Of a DNA stretch of 64,000 nucleotides, positions 12,122 through 24,565 are shown one piece after another. A model generated the notes under the pieces. That model was not told the origin of the DNA. It searched no databases and saw only the letters and a list, made by a program, of their open reading frames with translations. Source of the DNA: Apium graveolens (lineage: Eukaryota; Streptophyta; Magnoliopsida; Apiales; Apiaceae); NCBI RefSeq assembly GCF_009905375.1, contig NC_133656.1, positions 240,096,415 through 240,160,414 on the forward strand, in the 5' to 3' direction. Position 1 is the stretch's first letter. Every line of letters starts with the position of its first letter. The position numbers and the translations under genes were made by a program.

Positions 12122-13589
12122 CTTCGAAACTCTTACTTGTATGATGTATTCACGTTCAATCACTGATCATTAACAAACAAAAAACATGCAGTTGTGATTT
12201 ATATACTCATGATCTACAAAAATAAGAAATCATACAAATAATCTAATAAGTACATGAAGTTGATTGAAAGATCAAGAAAACAAACATTAAGAACTACGAA
12301 AACATAAAACGTACAGATGATACCGCTAATATATGTTGCTTGAAAGTACTCTGTAATATTTGGGCAGTGCCTGCACATACATTTATAGTAGATTTCAAGT
12401 TGACTACGAGTGGTGATAAGAAATTATTACCAGCTGTTTTTCAGACCATGGTTTTTTTGGATTTTTTTTTTTACTTTTTTGAATATCTTAGGGATTATTT
12501 CATTCATATCATTAATGAAAGATTCACTCATTTTATTTTTCTTTTTTGACTTTTTGAGACCTTTTCAGCTTTTTTGAGGGTATTAATTTGTCTTAGTATT
12601 CGCAATAAATAGTGAGAATCCATAATATATGTGACAATTTGGGTTGGTTGGGATAGCAACTAAATTCTACAAATCATAAAGAGGTCAAAAAATTATATAT
12701 GGAACACATGTGAATTCATTAATTTTGTCTTTGGCATGGATAGTGATGTTATTTACAAGGCAATTGAAGCTTAAATAGTAAATTTTGGAGTTTATCTATC
12801 AATTTCCAATATTTATTAGATAAACTATAGGTTTTGAATGTTATGATTGGAGTGATCAATTTAAATTTTCAAATGAATTCTAATATTAATATTTTGAATT
12901 TGAAATAAAATTCAAATCCAAATTTATGTTACTTATTTGGTCAAATCCAATCTTCCAAACAAAATCCAGTTCTCAAGTGACTGTATTTTAAGCTCTGATA
13001 TCTTTGGGAAATGATATCTTTGGTAAATGAAAAAAGTACATGATATTTAGATTTCAATTTAGATGGAGTATCTATGTTTTCTATGTTAGATATTGATTGA
13101 AATTAGTAGTATTTTGATCATAGATTTTGAAAGTTTGTAATGATCTTTAATAGATAAGAGTGTTGAATATTATATTATAATTTTAACGAGACTCAATGAT
13201 GAAGCATGTTGTAAATTTTTTCTTGCTTGTTTTCTTTTATCAAATCTATCTCATATCTTTTAAATGTAATGTCTTATTGGGTTGGGTTATATAAGAAAAT
13301 TGGATCAAACACATAATTTCGTAAGAATTGGAGAGCTGTTGGTTTGGGCCTTATAGCGAGTCCAGGAACAAAATAAAAATAAAATTGTTTAATGATCCGA
13401 CTCTGACGAGTGATCAAAGGTTCAATGTCTGATAATCCACAAGCGGCATTCACAAATTATGCCTGGTAATCCCCACTAATCCATTTTTTTTACAAAAGAA
13501 ATGAACTGATATGCTAAAAAAATCAAACAATTTAAATTCTCAACTGCACTTTTTACCAAAAGGAAGATAAATGAAACAAATGAAACAAT
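12122..13589. promoter_or_regulatory. Upstream region of gene B (copy 1) and spacer to C
   Basis: AT-rich spacer containing the ancestral promoter region of the array. It is the informative 'empty site' for three insertions near paralogue C. Around 12424 it lacks the Copia element. At 12565-12590 it lacks the CACTA element. At about 13313 it reads caaacacataattt without the Helitron. No gene seen. Confidence 0.6.
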
Positions 13590-14530
13590 CAAGCATCAGA
13601 GATTGATAAATTTTCCTATGAGAAGAAGCTTACTGGTTTGGATATGGAGAGGACACATTCCAGACTGAAGTATCAGAGGCCATAGGAACCTTCTCATTCC
13701 TAACTTAGAAGATAGGAAATGATATTCCCTTGCAAGACGCGAATAGATTGTATTCTTCAATGAAATATTTTGTATTGCATGTGAGATTACCTTTACTATC
13801 TTGGTTAGTCTTGTTTAAAGAAAGACCTCCAACAGCATACTCTGGCAGAGAATCTGATTTATATGCATCAGCAAGAGCAAATGGACTGCCAAAATGGAAA
13901 AGGGAGAAACCCTTGTCATTAGCTTGTGATGTGTCGATGTTTAAGTTTTTCTCGATTGATGCATTTGCTTGTGTTTGCGTAAATTCCTTCTTTGCTTGAA
14001 CATCCTCTGCAGGCTATGGAGGGTAATGCAGCTAGATGGATGCAATGAGCTTTCGGTGTGACAGAAGTGCGTTTTGCTCTACCACAGCTATAATTAATGT
14101 GATACTCCTAGAGTGAACTTACTTGGCAAGACTTGAAGAAGTATCGAAATGATCACATGATACCTTTTCCTAGAGTGAACTTATTTTCTTCAATAAATAA
14201 ATAAAGGGTACTCTTCATAATAAATACTAATAAAAATTTAATTAAAAATACTCCATGATAAGGACATCATCAATTCTACCCCATAAATTTACTCTCATTT
14301 TAACTGATGTTTGACTTCTCAATAGTTATAAAAAAGTCAATTAAAATGGAACTTAGTATTTATAAAAGAAACCCTCCTGAAATCAAACAACTAAGCATAG
14401 AAATCAAACCACATACACAGCAACATAACACAAAACACACTCATGATTGAAAATAATGTACCTTCTGAAGTTGATCAAAGCTAACTTTAGTTGTCAACAT
14501 GGCCTCATTTCTGTGTGTTGATTTCTCCAT
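13590..14530 (-). pseudogene. NST1-like fragment C, exon 1 joined to last exon (copy 1)
   Basis: Exon 1 (14530-14462) encodes the same M-E-K-S-T-H-R start as A and B. Behind it only about 300 bases of intron-1 sequence remain, then the last exon follows (about 14165-13705), so exons 2-7 are deleted. The last exon has the family C-terminus: GFSLFHFGSPFALA, then GGLS..N, then EEYNLF..KGIS at the end. Small indels near 14030 and 14105 break the frame compared with copy 2. Confidence 0.75.
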
Positions 14531-14848
14531 CTTCGAAACTCTTCCTTGTACGATGTATTCACGTTCAATCACTGATCATTAACAAACAAAAAATGCAGTT
14601 GTGATGTATATACTCATGATCTCCAAAAATAAGAAATCATTCAAATAATCTAATAAGTACATGAAGTTGATTGAAAGATCAAGAAAACAAACATTAAGAA
14701 CTACAAAAACATAAAACTAACGGATGATACCGCTAATATGTCTGTGTAGCAACTAACAAGTGCTTGAAAGTACTCTATAATATTTGAGCAGTGCCTGCAC
14801 ATACATTTATAGTAGATTTCAAGTTTACTATGTGTGGTGATAAGAAAT

Positions 14849-15898
14849 TGTTATTCCCAGTGGACTAACAATGAGATTTACAGAAGGGGGGTTGAATGTA
14901 AATCTCAAAACTTTTTCAAGTTTTGAGCAGTTTGTAAGGCTAAGTGTTTGAGTGATCAAATGTGTGTGAATTGCTTGGAGCTGATGCAGACAGATATATA
15001 TTCAAACACAAATGTAATAAACACAAAGAACTTAAAAACTTTTCTGGTGGATTTGTTGTTCCACCAGAGATGTGTTATTTCAGAAAATCTGTGATTTAAA
15101 ATTAATCACAGCTGCTTCCTAGTACAAACTAGATGATTTTCTCTCTTGATATTTCTAAACAGCTCAGGGAAAAATTCATCCTAATTACTAGCTACTACTT
15201 GGTTTATATATCACCAAGTTTACAAGTAAAGACAAAGATAAAGTACAATGAAAATAGTTCTTCACTTGTTTCTATTCCATTTTTATCCAGTGTAATATGG
15301 AATTATCTGTTGACTTTCCATTTTGAACCAGACTAAAAACGGCTTTTCTTTGCTGTTCCTGAAATAGGCTACCACATCTCTGTCAATCCATGTGCCTCTG
15401 TCAGCTTTGTTAACTGTCACTATCAACTGCTATGATACTGAGCATCCGTTGAAGCTTTCATCCGTTGATGGCTTTATCCGTTGATGCTCTAGCAGTTGAA
15501 GCTTTATCCGTTGAAGCACTTATCCGTTGATGGATATTTATCCGTTGAAGCATTAGAGACAACCGTTGAAGCTTTGTTTCTTATCCGTTGAAGGTCTTCA
15601 ATATCCGTTGACACTTCTTCACTTATACAAAATTACAAGGCATGAAATATTTACAATTAGCCCTCCTATTTGTACATCCATTAGTAGTCAACATGACTGA
15701 TTATTTCCTAACAACATCTAAGAATTACAACTTGAAACTAGAGAGTGAAATGTGCTACAATACCAAACTTATTGCTAAGTAAGGCTACTCCTTCAACGGA
15801 TAGCCAAGATGGTCTTATCCGTTGAGGCTACAAACACTAGATTTCTACTTAAGTGTTTTACTTAACTTATCATCAAACTAATACACATATTCCTAACA
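14849..15898 (-). repeat. Copia LTR (copy 1)
   Basis: About 1050 bp, with + strand ends TGTTATTCCC and TTCCTAACA, i.e. a TGTTA/TAACA terminal inverted repeat. It contains the ATCCGTTGA cluster at about 15443-15614. The base next to it (15899 on) is the polypurine tract AGGGGGAGAT on the minus strand. Confidence 0.92.
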
Positions 15899-17142
15899 AT
15901 CTCCCCCTATTTATGTCTACTAGAACTGTAGGCATAAATTTGGGTTTAGCTTGATGATAACAAAACACTTAACAATATATAAACTGTAACATAGCAGAAA
16001 TTCAAAAGTGCTACAAAAATGTATATGCTGAGATGAGATTGAAGAAATACATTGTTTCCAAGGGTGTTCCTTTAGCCTGAGCAAATTACTTTCTTTTCCT
16101 TTGATCCCTGGTTTTCTTTCCTAGCCTCCTGTCATTCTCCTCTATTTGAAGTTGAAGTTGTCTGTAGAATTCAGCTTCATCTTCTTCATTATATCTAACT
16201 TAGATTGCATATCTTTGAGAGTTTCATTACTGGCAATCTTTAGCTGATCTTCAATTCTGAAAAATCTTCTGATTCCTTTGTTGTCTCTGAACTCCATCAA
16301 CCAATGAGGTGATTTGTGAATTGTAATACCTCTCTCTTGAATGAGTAAAGTTCTAGGCAAGGCATTGGGCTCCCTCCAAGTTTTCCTGATGTTGGCAATC
16401 TTGTTGAGAATCTCAGTCCTGGCAGTCCTGGTAAAGCCAGAATCCTTTTGTATGGCTGAGTAGACTCTAATCAAGGTAGAGGTAGCCTTCATTCAGATTC
16501 TGTGAAGAGGCAATGTTCTTTCCCCAGCTCCTTTGTATTTGAACACTAATCTTTCTGGGAGCTGTCTGTAGCGCAGCTATTCCCCTTACATCCTCCAGCT
16601 CATCCAGATAGAGTTCAATGTCTGAAGTTCTTTTATGTCAAAGATGTGAACATAATCATCTTTAGAGGTTTTGAGGTTTAGGCTTAGGCTTCTGTGTGAA
16701 TTTGATTGAGGCTTTAGAGGTTGTTGATTTGATTCTTCTTTTCTGCTTCTTTGATGGTGGAGAAGAAGTTAGGAAGGTGGGCAATTTGATGGTGTCCCAA
16801 TCAATTGGTTTCCTCCTTGGGAATGATTGTTCACCATGAACATTCATTAAGGGGTCAGGTACATTGGTTCAGGAATAGAGGGTATTGGGTTTGGATATTG
16901 ATTGGGTATCTTCAGTCTTCTCTACCTTCTTTCTCTTTGCATTGACCGGCTTCGTTCTTTCTTTTCCCCTTTCTGCCATTCTTCCTTACTTCTTTCCTCC
17001 ATCTCAGTACCAACTATGTCCCCCATAGCTTCATCTTCACCTTTGTCTTCAATTTCTTTTTGTTCTTCAGCCTGACTTGACTTTAGCTGTTTTTCAAACC
17101 TTGCTTGTGCTCTTTTGTCAGCCTTTAGCTGTTTGGCTTCTT
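14849..17142 (-). mobile_element. Copia (Sirevirus-like) element, truncated (copy 1)
   Basis: The 3' end (minus strand) of the element that is complete at 38826-51976: the LTR plus about 1.24 kb of the 3' open reading frame. It stops at 17142 in the middle of coding sequence, where unrelated sequence begins. Its left flank GAAAT (14844-14848) is the same target site as in copy 2, so the insertion predates the duplication (or the copy is an assembly artefact). Confidence 0.9.
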
Positions 17143-17243
17143 ATATCATGGTGGGAGGTTAAATGGGCACCACGAACTCAATATGTTGGTGGTCGAGTGA
17201 CACTGTACTATTTTGAATCCGACGGGGAATTGACTTATGATAA
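17143..17243 (+). other. Coding-like fragment at the duplication junction
   Basis: Starting right at the breakpoint, the + strand is open for about 33 codons, with composition unlike its AT-rich surroundings: I-S-W-W-E-V-K-W-A-P-R, later G-G-R-V-T-L-Y-Y-F-E. It ends at TAG (17245-17247) inside the putative Helitron terminus. It looks like a piece of a real exon, but I do not recognise the protein. Confidence 0.4.
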
Positions 17244-18220
17244 CTAGTTGGTAACCCGCTGCGAAGCATGGGCCCGTAATAAACATAATAATATCACATT
17301 ATATTTGCATAAAACTGAAACTCATAATCTGTGCAAAATACAAATCTAAATATAATAGATAAAATGTTGTTAAAATATGTAGTTAAAAAAATCGAAGTTA
17401 AGTGTAAATTTAAAATTTTAATGTATAGTTCTAGTTATGCATGCACCTAATTATTTACTTATACAAATCTGACATTTTAACTTACTAATACGATTATTTT
17501 AAAGTAAACCGACGCTTGAATGTTCTGTAACAAATAAAAATTAAAGGAAAATAAAATTTATAGAGAGTATAAGTTAATTTTCGTCAGTTGAGATTTTAAT
17601 TACATAAAGCTTAAAAATAGTTGTATAATTTTTTAGTGAGTACCAAGATTTGGGACCTAAACATGTTTCGCTTATTAGTATAAGTAGATAGTTGGTACTT
17701 CCCTCCGTCCCAAAAAACATCTCATGTTTTGACTTTTTACACTATTCATGATAAGCGATTGACTACTAATTTACATCTAATCTATAAGATCAAATACAGT
17801 CATGAGTGATCTTGTTGGATTCATATTTATGAGTACTTTAATACAATGAAATTTTTATATTTAATACTAATACGAAACTAAAGATATTAACAATCAAAAG
17901 TGTGCATTGGCAAACGTGTCCAACACAAAAAGGAAAAATATTCAGGGACATAAGGAGTTGTTGATAACCCGTGCGAAACACGGGCTCGAGACTAAAGATA
18001 TCGAATTAATATTTGTAGTTCATAATCTGTGCGGAAACACGAATTAAAATTATTATATTAATATCAAATATGAAATTGGTACTTGCAAAAATAGTTATAT
18101 GGTTAAAAAGAATCAAATCAATTATGAAATTTTCCACTATAATTCTAGTTTTGCATTTTTTTTACTTGATATAAAAATCTAACATATCAGTTTTATTTTT
18201 GTGAAACGAATTGTATCACT
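17244..18220 (-). mobile_element. Helitron-like 3' ends (two, minus strand)
   Basis: On the minus strand, a GC-rich hairpin (17255-17273) is followed by TTACCAACTAG, i.e. the hairpin-then-CTAG structure of Helitron 3' ends, ending at 17244. A second, better hairpin (CCCGTGTTTCGCACGGG on the minus strand, 17968-17984) lies near a MITE and lacks a clean CTRR. The flanking sequences of both share an 'ataatctgtgc' segment. A matching 5' end could be TCTATAGTAC reading left from 22365, but it lacks the expected preceding A, so the full extent is unproven. Confidence 0.5.
17696..17958. mobile_element. Stowaway-like (Tc1/mariner) MITE
   Basis: About 260 bp beginning TACTTCCCTCCGTCCCAAA, which matches the usual Stowaway terminus, and ending GGGACATAAGGAGT, an imperfect inverted copy. 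No coding capacity. The expected TA duplication is not clean on the right. It lies against the second Helitron-like hairpin. Confidence 0.65.
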
Positions 18221-18440
18221 ATCTTACACACCAAATATCTGTTCTAATCACATAACAATCCTAATGTACATAACAATAATAACACAAAAACAATCAAATC
18301 ACAATCCTAAAACTCATAACTTCTAATCACATAAACAAGCGACCCTAACATTCTTACTTCTATCCTATATGATCTTCCTATCTTATCTTAACCCTAATGT
18401 TCTTATTTTCTAGGGTCAAAACCTAAGTTCTGATGCCAAC
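18200..18440 (-). mobile_element. Start of internal region of an LTR retrotransposon, with primer site
   Basis: On the minus strand the LTR end is followed by TTGGCATCAGAAC (18440-18428), a near match to the initiator-Met tRNA primer site TGGTATCAGAGC. About 200 bases of untranslated leader follow before the element is cut off near 18200. No gag or pol remains. Confidence 0.55.
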
Positions 18441-21400
18441 TATAACACCCTCCAAATCCGGGGTATAGATTTTGGACATTATTAATACTAACTACAAACT
18501 AAACCTGTACAAGCGGAATATAATATATTAATTACCCCGAACTACTGCTACTCAGGATATTTTAAGGTTAAGAGTTGAAAACAAGAACGATACACTAACT
18601 TTATTACAACCCCACATAAAAATAATCTGTCTCAAGAACTCTCTTTGTTACAAACTTTATCCTATCTACATTCTCACCACCCAACTTTTATTCAAACCAA
18701 CACTACTATATATCCTGTTACACCTGATCTGGTAACTCAAAGCTCTCTTCTGGGATAGGGATGAACACTCTTGGTGGGTCCCGCTACTTGACTCGCTTCT
18801 TGACTATGCGGGTTCTGATGGGTTTCATTCTCTACCTAAACTGTAAAACAATAGGAATAACAATAAGAGGGGATGAGCCAAAATTGCTCAACAAGCCTGC
18901 AACAATATAGATAGTATAAAGAGAGAAGAATAAATGAAACGATAATCTAATGGTTTGAACAACCATTTGTATCTGTATAGAATAATAATTTACCAACACT
19001 GGCGAGTGCCAAATGAACAAGACTGGAAATAAGAACTAACTATGCACTATACCCTGCTGATCAGTCAGGATACAGTGCGGATCTATACCCAACTGCATAG
19101 ACCCAACCAACATAGGGAGTACTCAGGCAACTACGGCCTATTAATTAATGGTCTGGGTAAAACCCAGCCCGTATCGTAACCATCCAGTCCAAATCTTAGC
19201 ATCCGGAACAATCAGAATGCTTTTGATGTATCCCAACATCAGGATATATCAGAGTATATATAACAGGATAAAAGTATTGGAATATGAATAGAGGATTCAA
19301 TAAATTGGGAGAAATCAAGAATCGAAATGAAATAGAAACAAGAATCAATAATTGTGTAACAGTGTATATGAACAAGAATTATCAAAGTGTAACTGATATG
19401 GAAAATGGGATATAATTCACTATTCTGGATTTAGAATAGGGGAAAAACTTGTATGGCGCGTACTTAACCCGGTTCAACTCACCGCCTTCGGTCTCCTGCT
19501 TGATCTGCTTTGCTGATACTGAATCAATCATAGAAAGATAGTCGTTTAGATAACTTACTATATACGCGTATCTCGAATTGATACCATGTAACCCTATCAA
19601 TCTACCCATAGCGTTTCTAACTGACTCGCATATATGCACGTATAATTAGATAGCACATAAGGTTCATATAATCATTTAAAGCACATAGCACATAAAGCAA
19701 ATAATTGATTTTTTGGACTCATAAATACTTTTAAAATCGATACTAGACTTATACCTGTATTAACTAACCCTATTGGATTTTATTATAATTTTTTAGAATT
19801 TATTTGACTCTATTATACCCCTATTAGGGCCTATAAACAATTAACTAACACAAGACCACTCTCTTTCGAAGAAATTATGATTTACAATTATTTTTATTGG
19901 ATTTGTTCATTTTTCTGAGTCTAGCGGTCTTCGTTTCGCTCAAATCGTACTAACGGTTTAATTATTATGAATTAAACAAGATTTAATTAATTAATAATTA
20001 ACTATAAATAATTAATTATAATTAAATAATCCTTAATTATATTTTTAAATAATTAATTAATAATTATTGTATTTTAAAATAATTAATCCCTAATTATTAG
20101 GATTAATTACACTTATTTATAAATTATTATTACTTACTCGATTAGATCGATTATTTACAAATAATCAATCGATACAATTAACTGATACGCTATTTATCGA
20201 ATAAATAATTATTACTCGCACCATAATCTAACTCAACGATTAACTACTCGTATAAATACGAGCTACACGCATTCCTCGTATAACTATCGAACTATTATTG
20301 TTATTATTATAACTTATACGATTAATTAATTAATTAATTATCTGTATTTAATTATTCGATACGAATAATCATTACGACACTCTTCGAATAAATAAATTAT
20401 CGCTCGAATAATAATTCTAATTAAAGAATCCATACTCGTATAGATACGAGTTACTCGCAATATTCAACTAATTAACGAATTATTATTCATATTATTCAAT
20501 TATTTTTAATCCTATTTATTAATTAATTACCTAATTATTAATTAATTAATAACTAATAAATAATTAGATAAATAATTAAATATTTAATTAAATAACTAAT
20601 TTCGAATTTCTAAATTAATAAAATAATTCAGAAATTAATTATAATAATTTTCAGAATTTAAATCTAATTTTTATTAGATTTTTAGAATTTATTAAAAACT
20701 GATTTGATTTTGTAAAATATAATTAAATACTAAATTAATCAGAAACAGGAAATAGGAAACAGGTTGGGGCTTTTGAGGATCAAACCCGGGTCGAAACCGG
20801 GTCGACCTCGGGTCACCAAGAACACGTCGCCGGCAACGATGCCGGGGGCTTTCCGTGCGAACGAACCACGGCTGAACACGGCGATATCAACCCCGTTTCT
20901 TCACCGTTTCTGTTCCACAGCAACACAGACACCTCCTCCTGTCGTCCTCTGTCCTCCTTCATCGATCTACATCCGGAAAACTCAAGAACAGCCGCCGCGA
21001 CGACGGTTCTCCGGCGACGCCAAAAACGAAGCCAAACTCGATGTAACCGGTACGGTTCGATTGCAAAAACGACGATCTACTCATTCCCATCAACAAAAAA
21101 CATCAAATAATCAACCAAATAAAAACTCCCAATTCGAGTATAAATCCGAAAATCACGAAATTAAAATCAGAAATCAGACAACAAAACTGATTACATAATC
21201 GAAAACTACGATCAATAAGCTTCAAAACGGATACTTACATGATCGATTTGGTTAACAGAATCACCGTCAAAATCCGATTTGATTCTCTGCTTGTTCTTCA
21301 CCAACACAAACCCTAATTCCTAATTTTCTGAATTTTTATGATTAATTATTAATTAATTAATAAAAATTAGGCTATTTACATTATGGAAAATAATACCCCT

Positions 21401-21970
21401 AAATAAAATTCAGGGGCTAATTACACATCTAATAAAAATATTTGGCCCCAATTTTTATAATTTTTGTGTATTAATAATGAATTTTTAAATATCTAATAAA
21501 TACAAAATAAATGTTAAAAAATCCCAAAAATTATGAATATTACAAAAATGCAAAGAAAAATGATGTATGATAATTTCATGATCATATAAAATAAAAATAT
21601 GATTTTTGTGGGGTTTTTGGTACCCGAAGTGGTCCGGAAAAGTCATTTTTCGAGAAAAAGGTAAATTTGTAAAACGTCTAGGGGTTCAGAATAGCGATAT
21701 GGTATAGGTCATTTTTGGCAAAATAGGGCCACTGATTTTGTTTGAAATGCGGGCTTTTAAAACAATGTTTGAGTTGTACGGGTTTTGATATAAAATATGT
21801 AACTTACTATAAAACACTCAATAAATATCCAAAACACGTTCATATCAAAACAGACAACACGTAGCACATAGTAATTAGGGTTTTACGACTCAACACATTT
21901 AATCACATAATAATACACATAATTTATCTTTATTATAATATAATACAAGCGCAATTTCTCGGTCGTTACA
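18441..21970 (-). repeat. Long LTR (about 3.5 kb), minus strand
   Basis: Read on the minus strand it starts TGTAACGACCGAGAAATT (21970) and ends GGGTGTTATA (18441), next to the primer-site-like sequence. That gives TG..CA-type ends with one change. 3.5 kb is long for an LTR but within the range of some Gypsy lineages. The middle (19970-20720) is extremely AT-rich, with TAATTAAT runs, and a GC-rich island lies at 20765-21070. Another element nested inside cannot be excluded. The superfamily is not shown by any coding sequence. Confidence 0.55.
20764..21198 (+). other. GC-rich open island inside the LTR, probably not a gene
   Basis: A 144-codon open frame on the + strand, opposite to the LTR's own orientation. 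Its protein is Pro/Arg/Ser/Thr-rich without recognisable domains. The island is strikingly GC-rich, with ACCGGGTCGACC-type runs, in an otherwise AT-rich LTR. It could be LTR promoter/leader sequence or a captured gene piece. I see no splice or codon evidence that it encodes a protein. Confidence 0.3.
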
Positions 21971-22378
21971 CATTTGTTATTACTTAATTATTTTAAAAAT
22001 AATATTATCCAATTTAAAAGTAAAGTGACACTAGGATTAACACTAACTAATAGAAAATAAAGTTTACAGAGAATAGAAGTCAATTCGTGTTAATAGTTTA
22101 CTTTGCAGTTAGTAGTTTTTCAAAATAAAAGTAAATATATGTTATTTTACTTAATTTAACGTAACTTAATAAATTTTTAATATAATTTATAGATAAATAA
22201 AGTTTACAGATAATATAAATCAATTCGTGTTAGTAATTTACTTAGTAGTTTGCAAAGAAAATAAAATTTACAAAGAATCGAAGTCGATTTGTGTTAAAAA
22301 CAAAGTTTATAGAGAATAGAATTTAACTTATGTGAGGTAGTGGACTATTTTGTATGTACTATAGAATCCTACTAAGAT
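21971..22378. other. Spacer before MULE-1
   Basis: AT-rich, with a repeated 'aataaagtttacagagaatagaagtcaattcgtgtt' type segment in three or four diverged copies (22060, 22195, 22260, 22305). A related copy is at 17540-17590, on the other side of the long LTR, which suggests the LTR element inserted into a Helitron-like sequence. No gene seen. Confidence 0.5.
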
Positions 22379-24565
22379 TTGGAAAATGGTCTAGTTCTAA
22401 TGAGATGTCAAACTGATATAGAGGATATGATAGGGCTTGATCGGATAAATAATAACAAGATAGATGTTTATGTCAAGCATTGTGATGAAACCAATTTGGA
22501 CTCGTTTGAAGATCATAATTTATTTCAAAGGATTGAAGGAGATGGAAGTAATGATGTTGGGGAGTGGAGTGATGAACTTGATGACTATAATTTTGATGAT
22601 TCTGACTATTCTATGACTGATGATGACATGGTTTTTGCTAACAATGTTGATGAGGGGGTGGAATGGGTAGGTAGAATCAGAGAAGACCTAGGACTAGGTA
22701 AGGAAGTGGGAGATGAAAGTGAAGGGGAAAAACATGAAAGTGACTGTGATGACTTAGATAGTTTGCCAGACAATGACTTGGAGGATGAATTTGATGCCCT
22801 TAAGAGAAGGCAATCATTTCCATTGTTCAAAGTTAGTGACAATATAAAGTGGACAGTTGGGACCATTTTCACAGATCATTATCAATGCAGAGAGGCCATA
22901 ATGAAGCATTCCTACACTGAGGGGAGGGTAGTGAAGTTTGTGAAGAGTGATATAACTAGGGTTAGAGCTGTGTGCAAGGATCCATGTCCCTGGTTCATTT
23001 ATGCAGGATTAAATTTTGACAAGTACATCCAAATAAAGACTGTGGGATGAGGTACATATTGGTCATTTACTAATGTTTTAATGTATATTTTACTGTTGGT
23101 GACTATAGTTGCAGAGCCTATAACTTATGCTTTTATTGCTTGTGCCTTTACAGACCACACATGTGTGAGAGAGCAAAGAGGTTTGCCCCTTATTAACTCT
23201 GGTTTTCTAGCAAGGAAATATCTGCCAGAATTCAGGATAAATCCAACTTGGCCTATCAAATCTTTTCACAAGAGTGCCTTGAAGGATTTGCAAATTGATT
23301 TTCCGGCTCATATTCTCAGAAAAGCAAGAAGGAAATGCATAAGACCATCAATGGCATACATGAGGAGCAATATGAGAAACTGTGGGATTACAAGACAGAG
23401 CTCTTGAAAAGAAATCCCAACTCTACAGTTGAGATTGACATTGAACCAGGTGTGACATGTCTTCTATTTTCTATTATATTCTCAGATCTGTTTTTCTTTT
23501 GTGCTAAATTATGTTTAAATGGTATTTGTTGCAGGAAATGTTGGTCAATTTAGGAGGATCTACATCTTCCTTGGTGGATTAAAACATGGATTCAAGCTAG
23601 GGTGCAGGAAGGTGATTGGATTAGATGGATGCCATATTAAAACAGTGTATAAAAGTCAGTTATTATGTGTAGTTGGCATTGATCCTAATAGCTGTATGTT
23701 CCCTTTAGCATATGCAGTAGTAGAAGCTGAGAGGTTAGAAACATGGAGGTGATTTCTTGCTTTACTAGTTCAGGACTTTGACATTAGGTCTGGGGATGGG
23801 TGGACTTTTATTGATAGGAAAAAAAGGGCTATTAAATGTGATAGAAGAAATGATACCATTGACTGAGCAGAGATATTATGTTATGCATATGCATAATAAC
23901 TTCAAGCAAAAATATGGGGTAGGTCACTTAAGGAGAAGTTATGGAGTTGTGCTAGGGAAAGTAATGTAGAGTCCATTCAGAATGCCATGAACATTGTCAA
24001 AGAGGAAAATGTAGGAGCTTGGCAATGGCTAACAAATGTACCTTTCCATCACTGGACAAGGTCTCATTTTAAGTTGTAGCAAGAAGCTCAGATATTGGAT
24101 GACTTAGTCCCTCAGAAAGTTGCTGAAGAGGAAAGAAGAAATGTGATAAAAGCTGAAATGGGCTTAAAGATTGAGGCATAGAAAACATCCAGAGCTGCTA
24201 GGGCTCCCTCTCCACTTGATGTGAGAAGAAGTAACATATTGTATATCAAAACAACTTTTAGAAAGTTCAAAAATACAAGTGATACTCCTGTATGTCTTGA
24301 TAATGATGATGATGATGATGGTGACACAATGATGGCAGATGGACCAAACTCTGGAGAGTTACACAATACATACACATGCCCAATGAAGATGGGGAAACAA
24401 ATGCCACCACCTGTGAAGCAATTCAAGACCCACCTTTCCTATCTCATGGGAAAAAATGTCATAACTCCAGGGGTTTTGAGAGCTGCTATTGAGGTAACAA
24501 GCAAGAATTTGAGGAATGATGCCAAGGTAAAACAATCAAGAAAAGGGAAGGACAAGGACACTTGA
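22379..24565 (+). pseudogene. MULE-1 Mutator-like transposase (copy 2)
   Basis: The first 223 codons (22379-23050) hold the tail of an N-terminal PB1-like region, an acidic linker, and a MuDR DNA-binding domain (F-K-V-S-D-N-I-K-W-T-V-G-T-I-F to C-K-D-P-C-P-W). An intron-like gap follows. Further blocks are C-V-R-E-Q-R-G (23170), a segment with H-I-L-R-K-A-R-R-K (23310), an intron at about 23450-23535, then the catalytic-domain block V-I-G-L-D-G-C-H (23611). Beyond 23750 frames are broken by stops. The SWIM finger expected after the RSHF block (24065) is missing and a region of unknown origin follows. Dead transposase. From 23944 it is shared with copy 1. Confidence 0.8.

Larger units (their letters stand above)
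1..17142. repeat. Large segmental duplication, copy 1
   Basis: This stretch recurs in direct orientation at 23944-41117. Match runs from the first base of the window (offset 23943) to the shared gcttctt at 17136-17142, after which the two diverge completely. The offset drifts by about 30 bases through many one-base indels, mostly in homopolymers, and there are also substitutions. It carries a MULE-1 3' end, NST1-like fragments D, A, E, B and C, and a truncated Copia element. The left limit is outside the window. A true tandem duplication and an assembly duplication (unmerged haplotype or unpolished contig) would look the same here. Confidence 0.97.
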
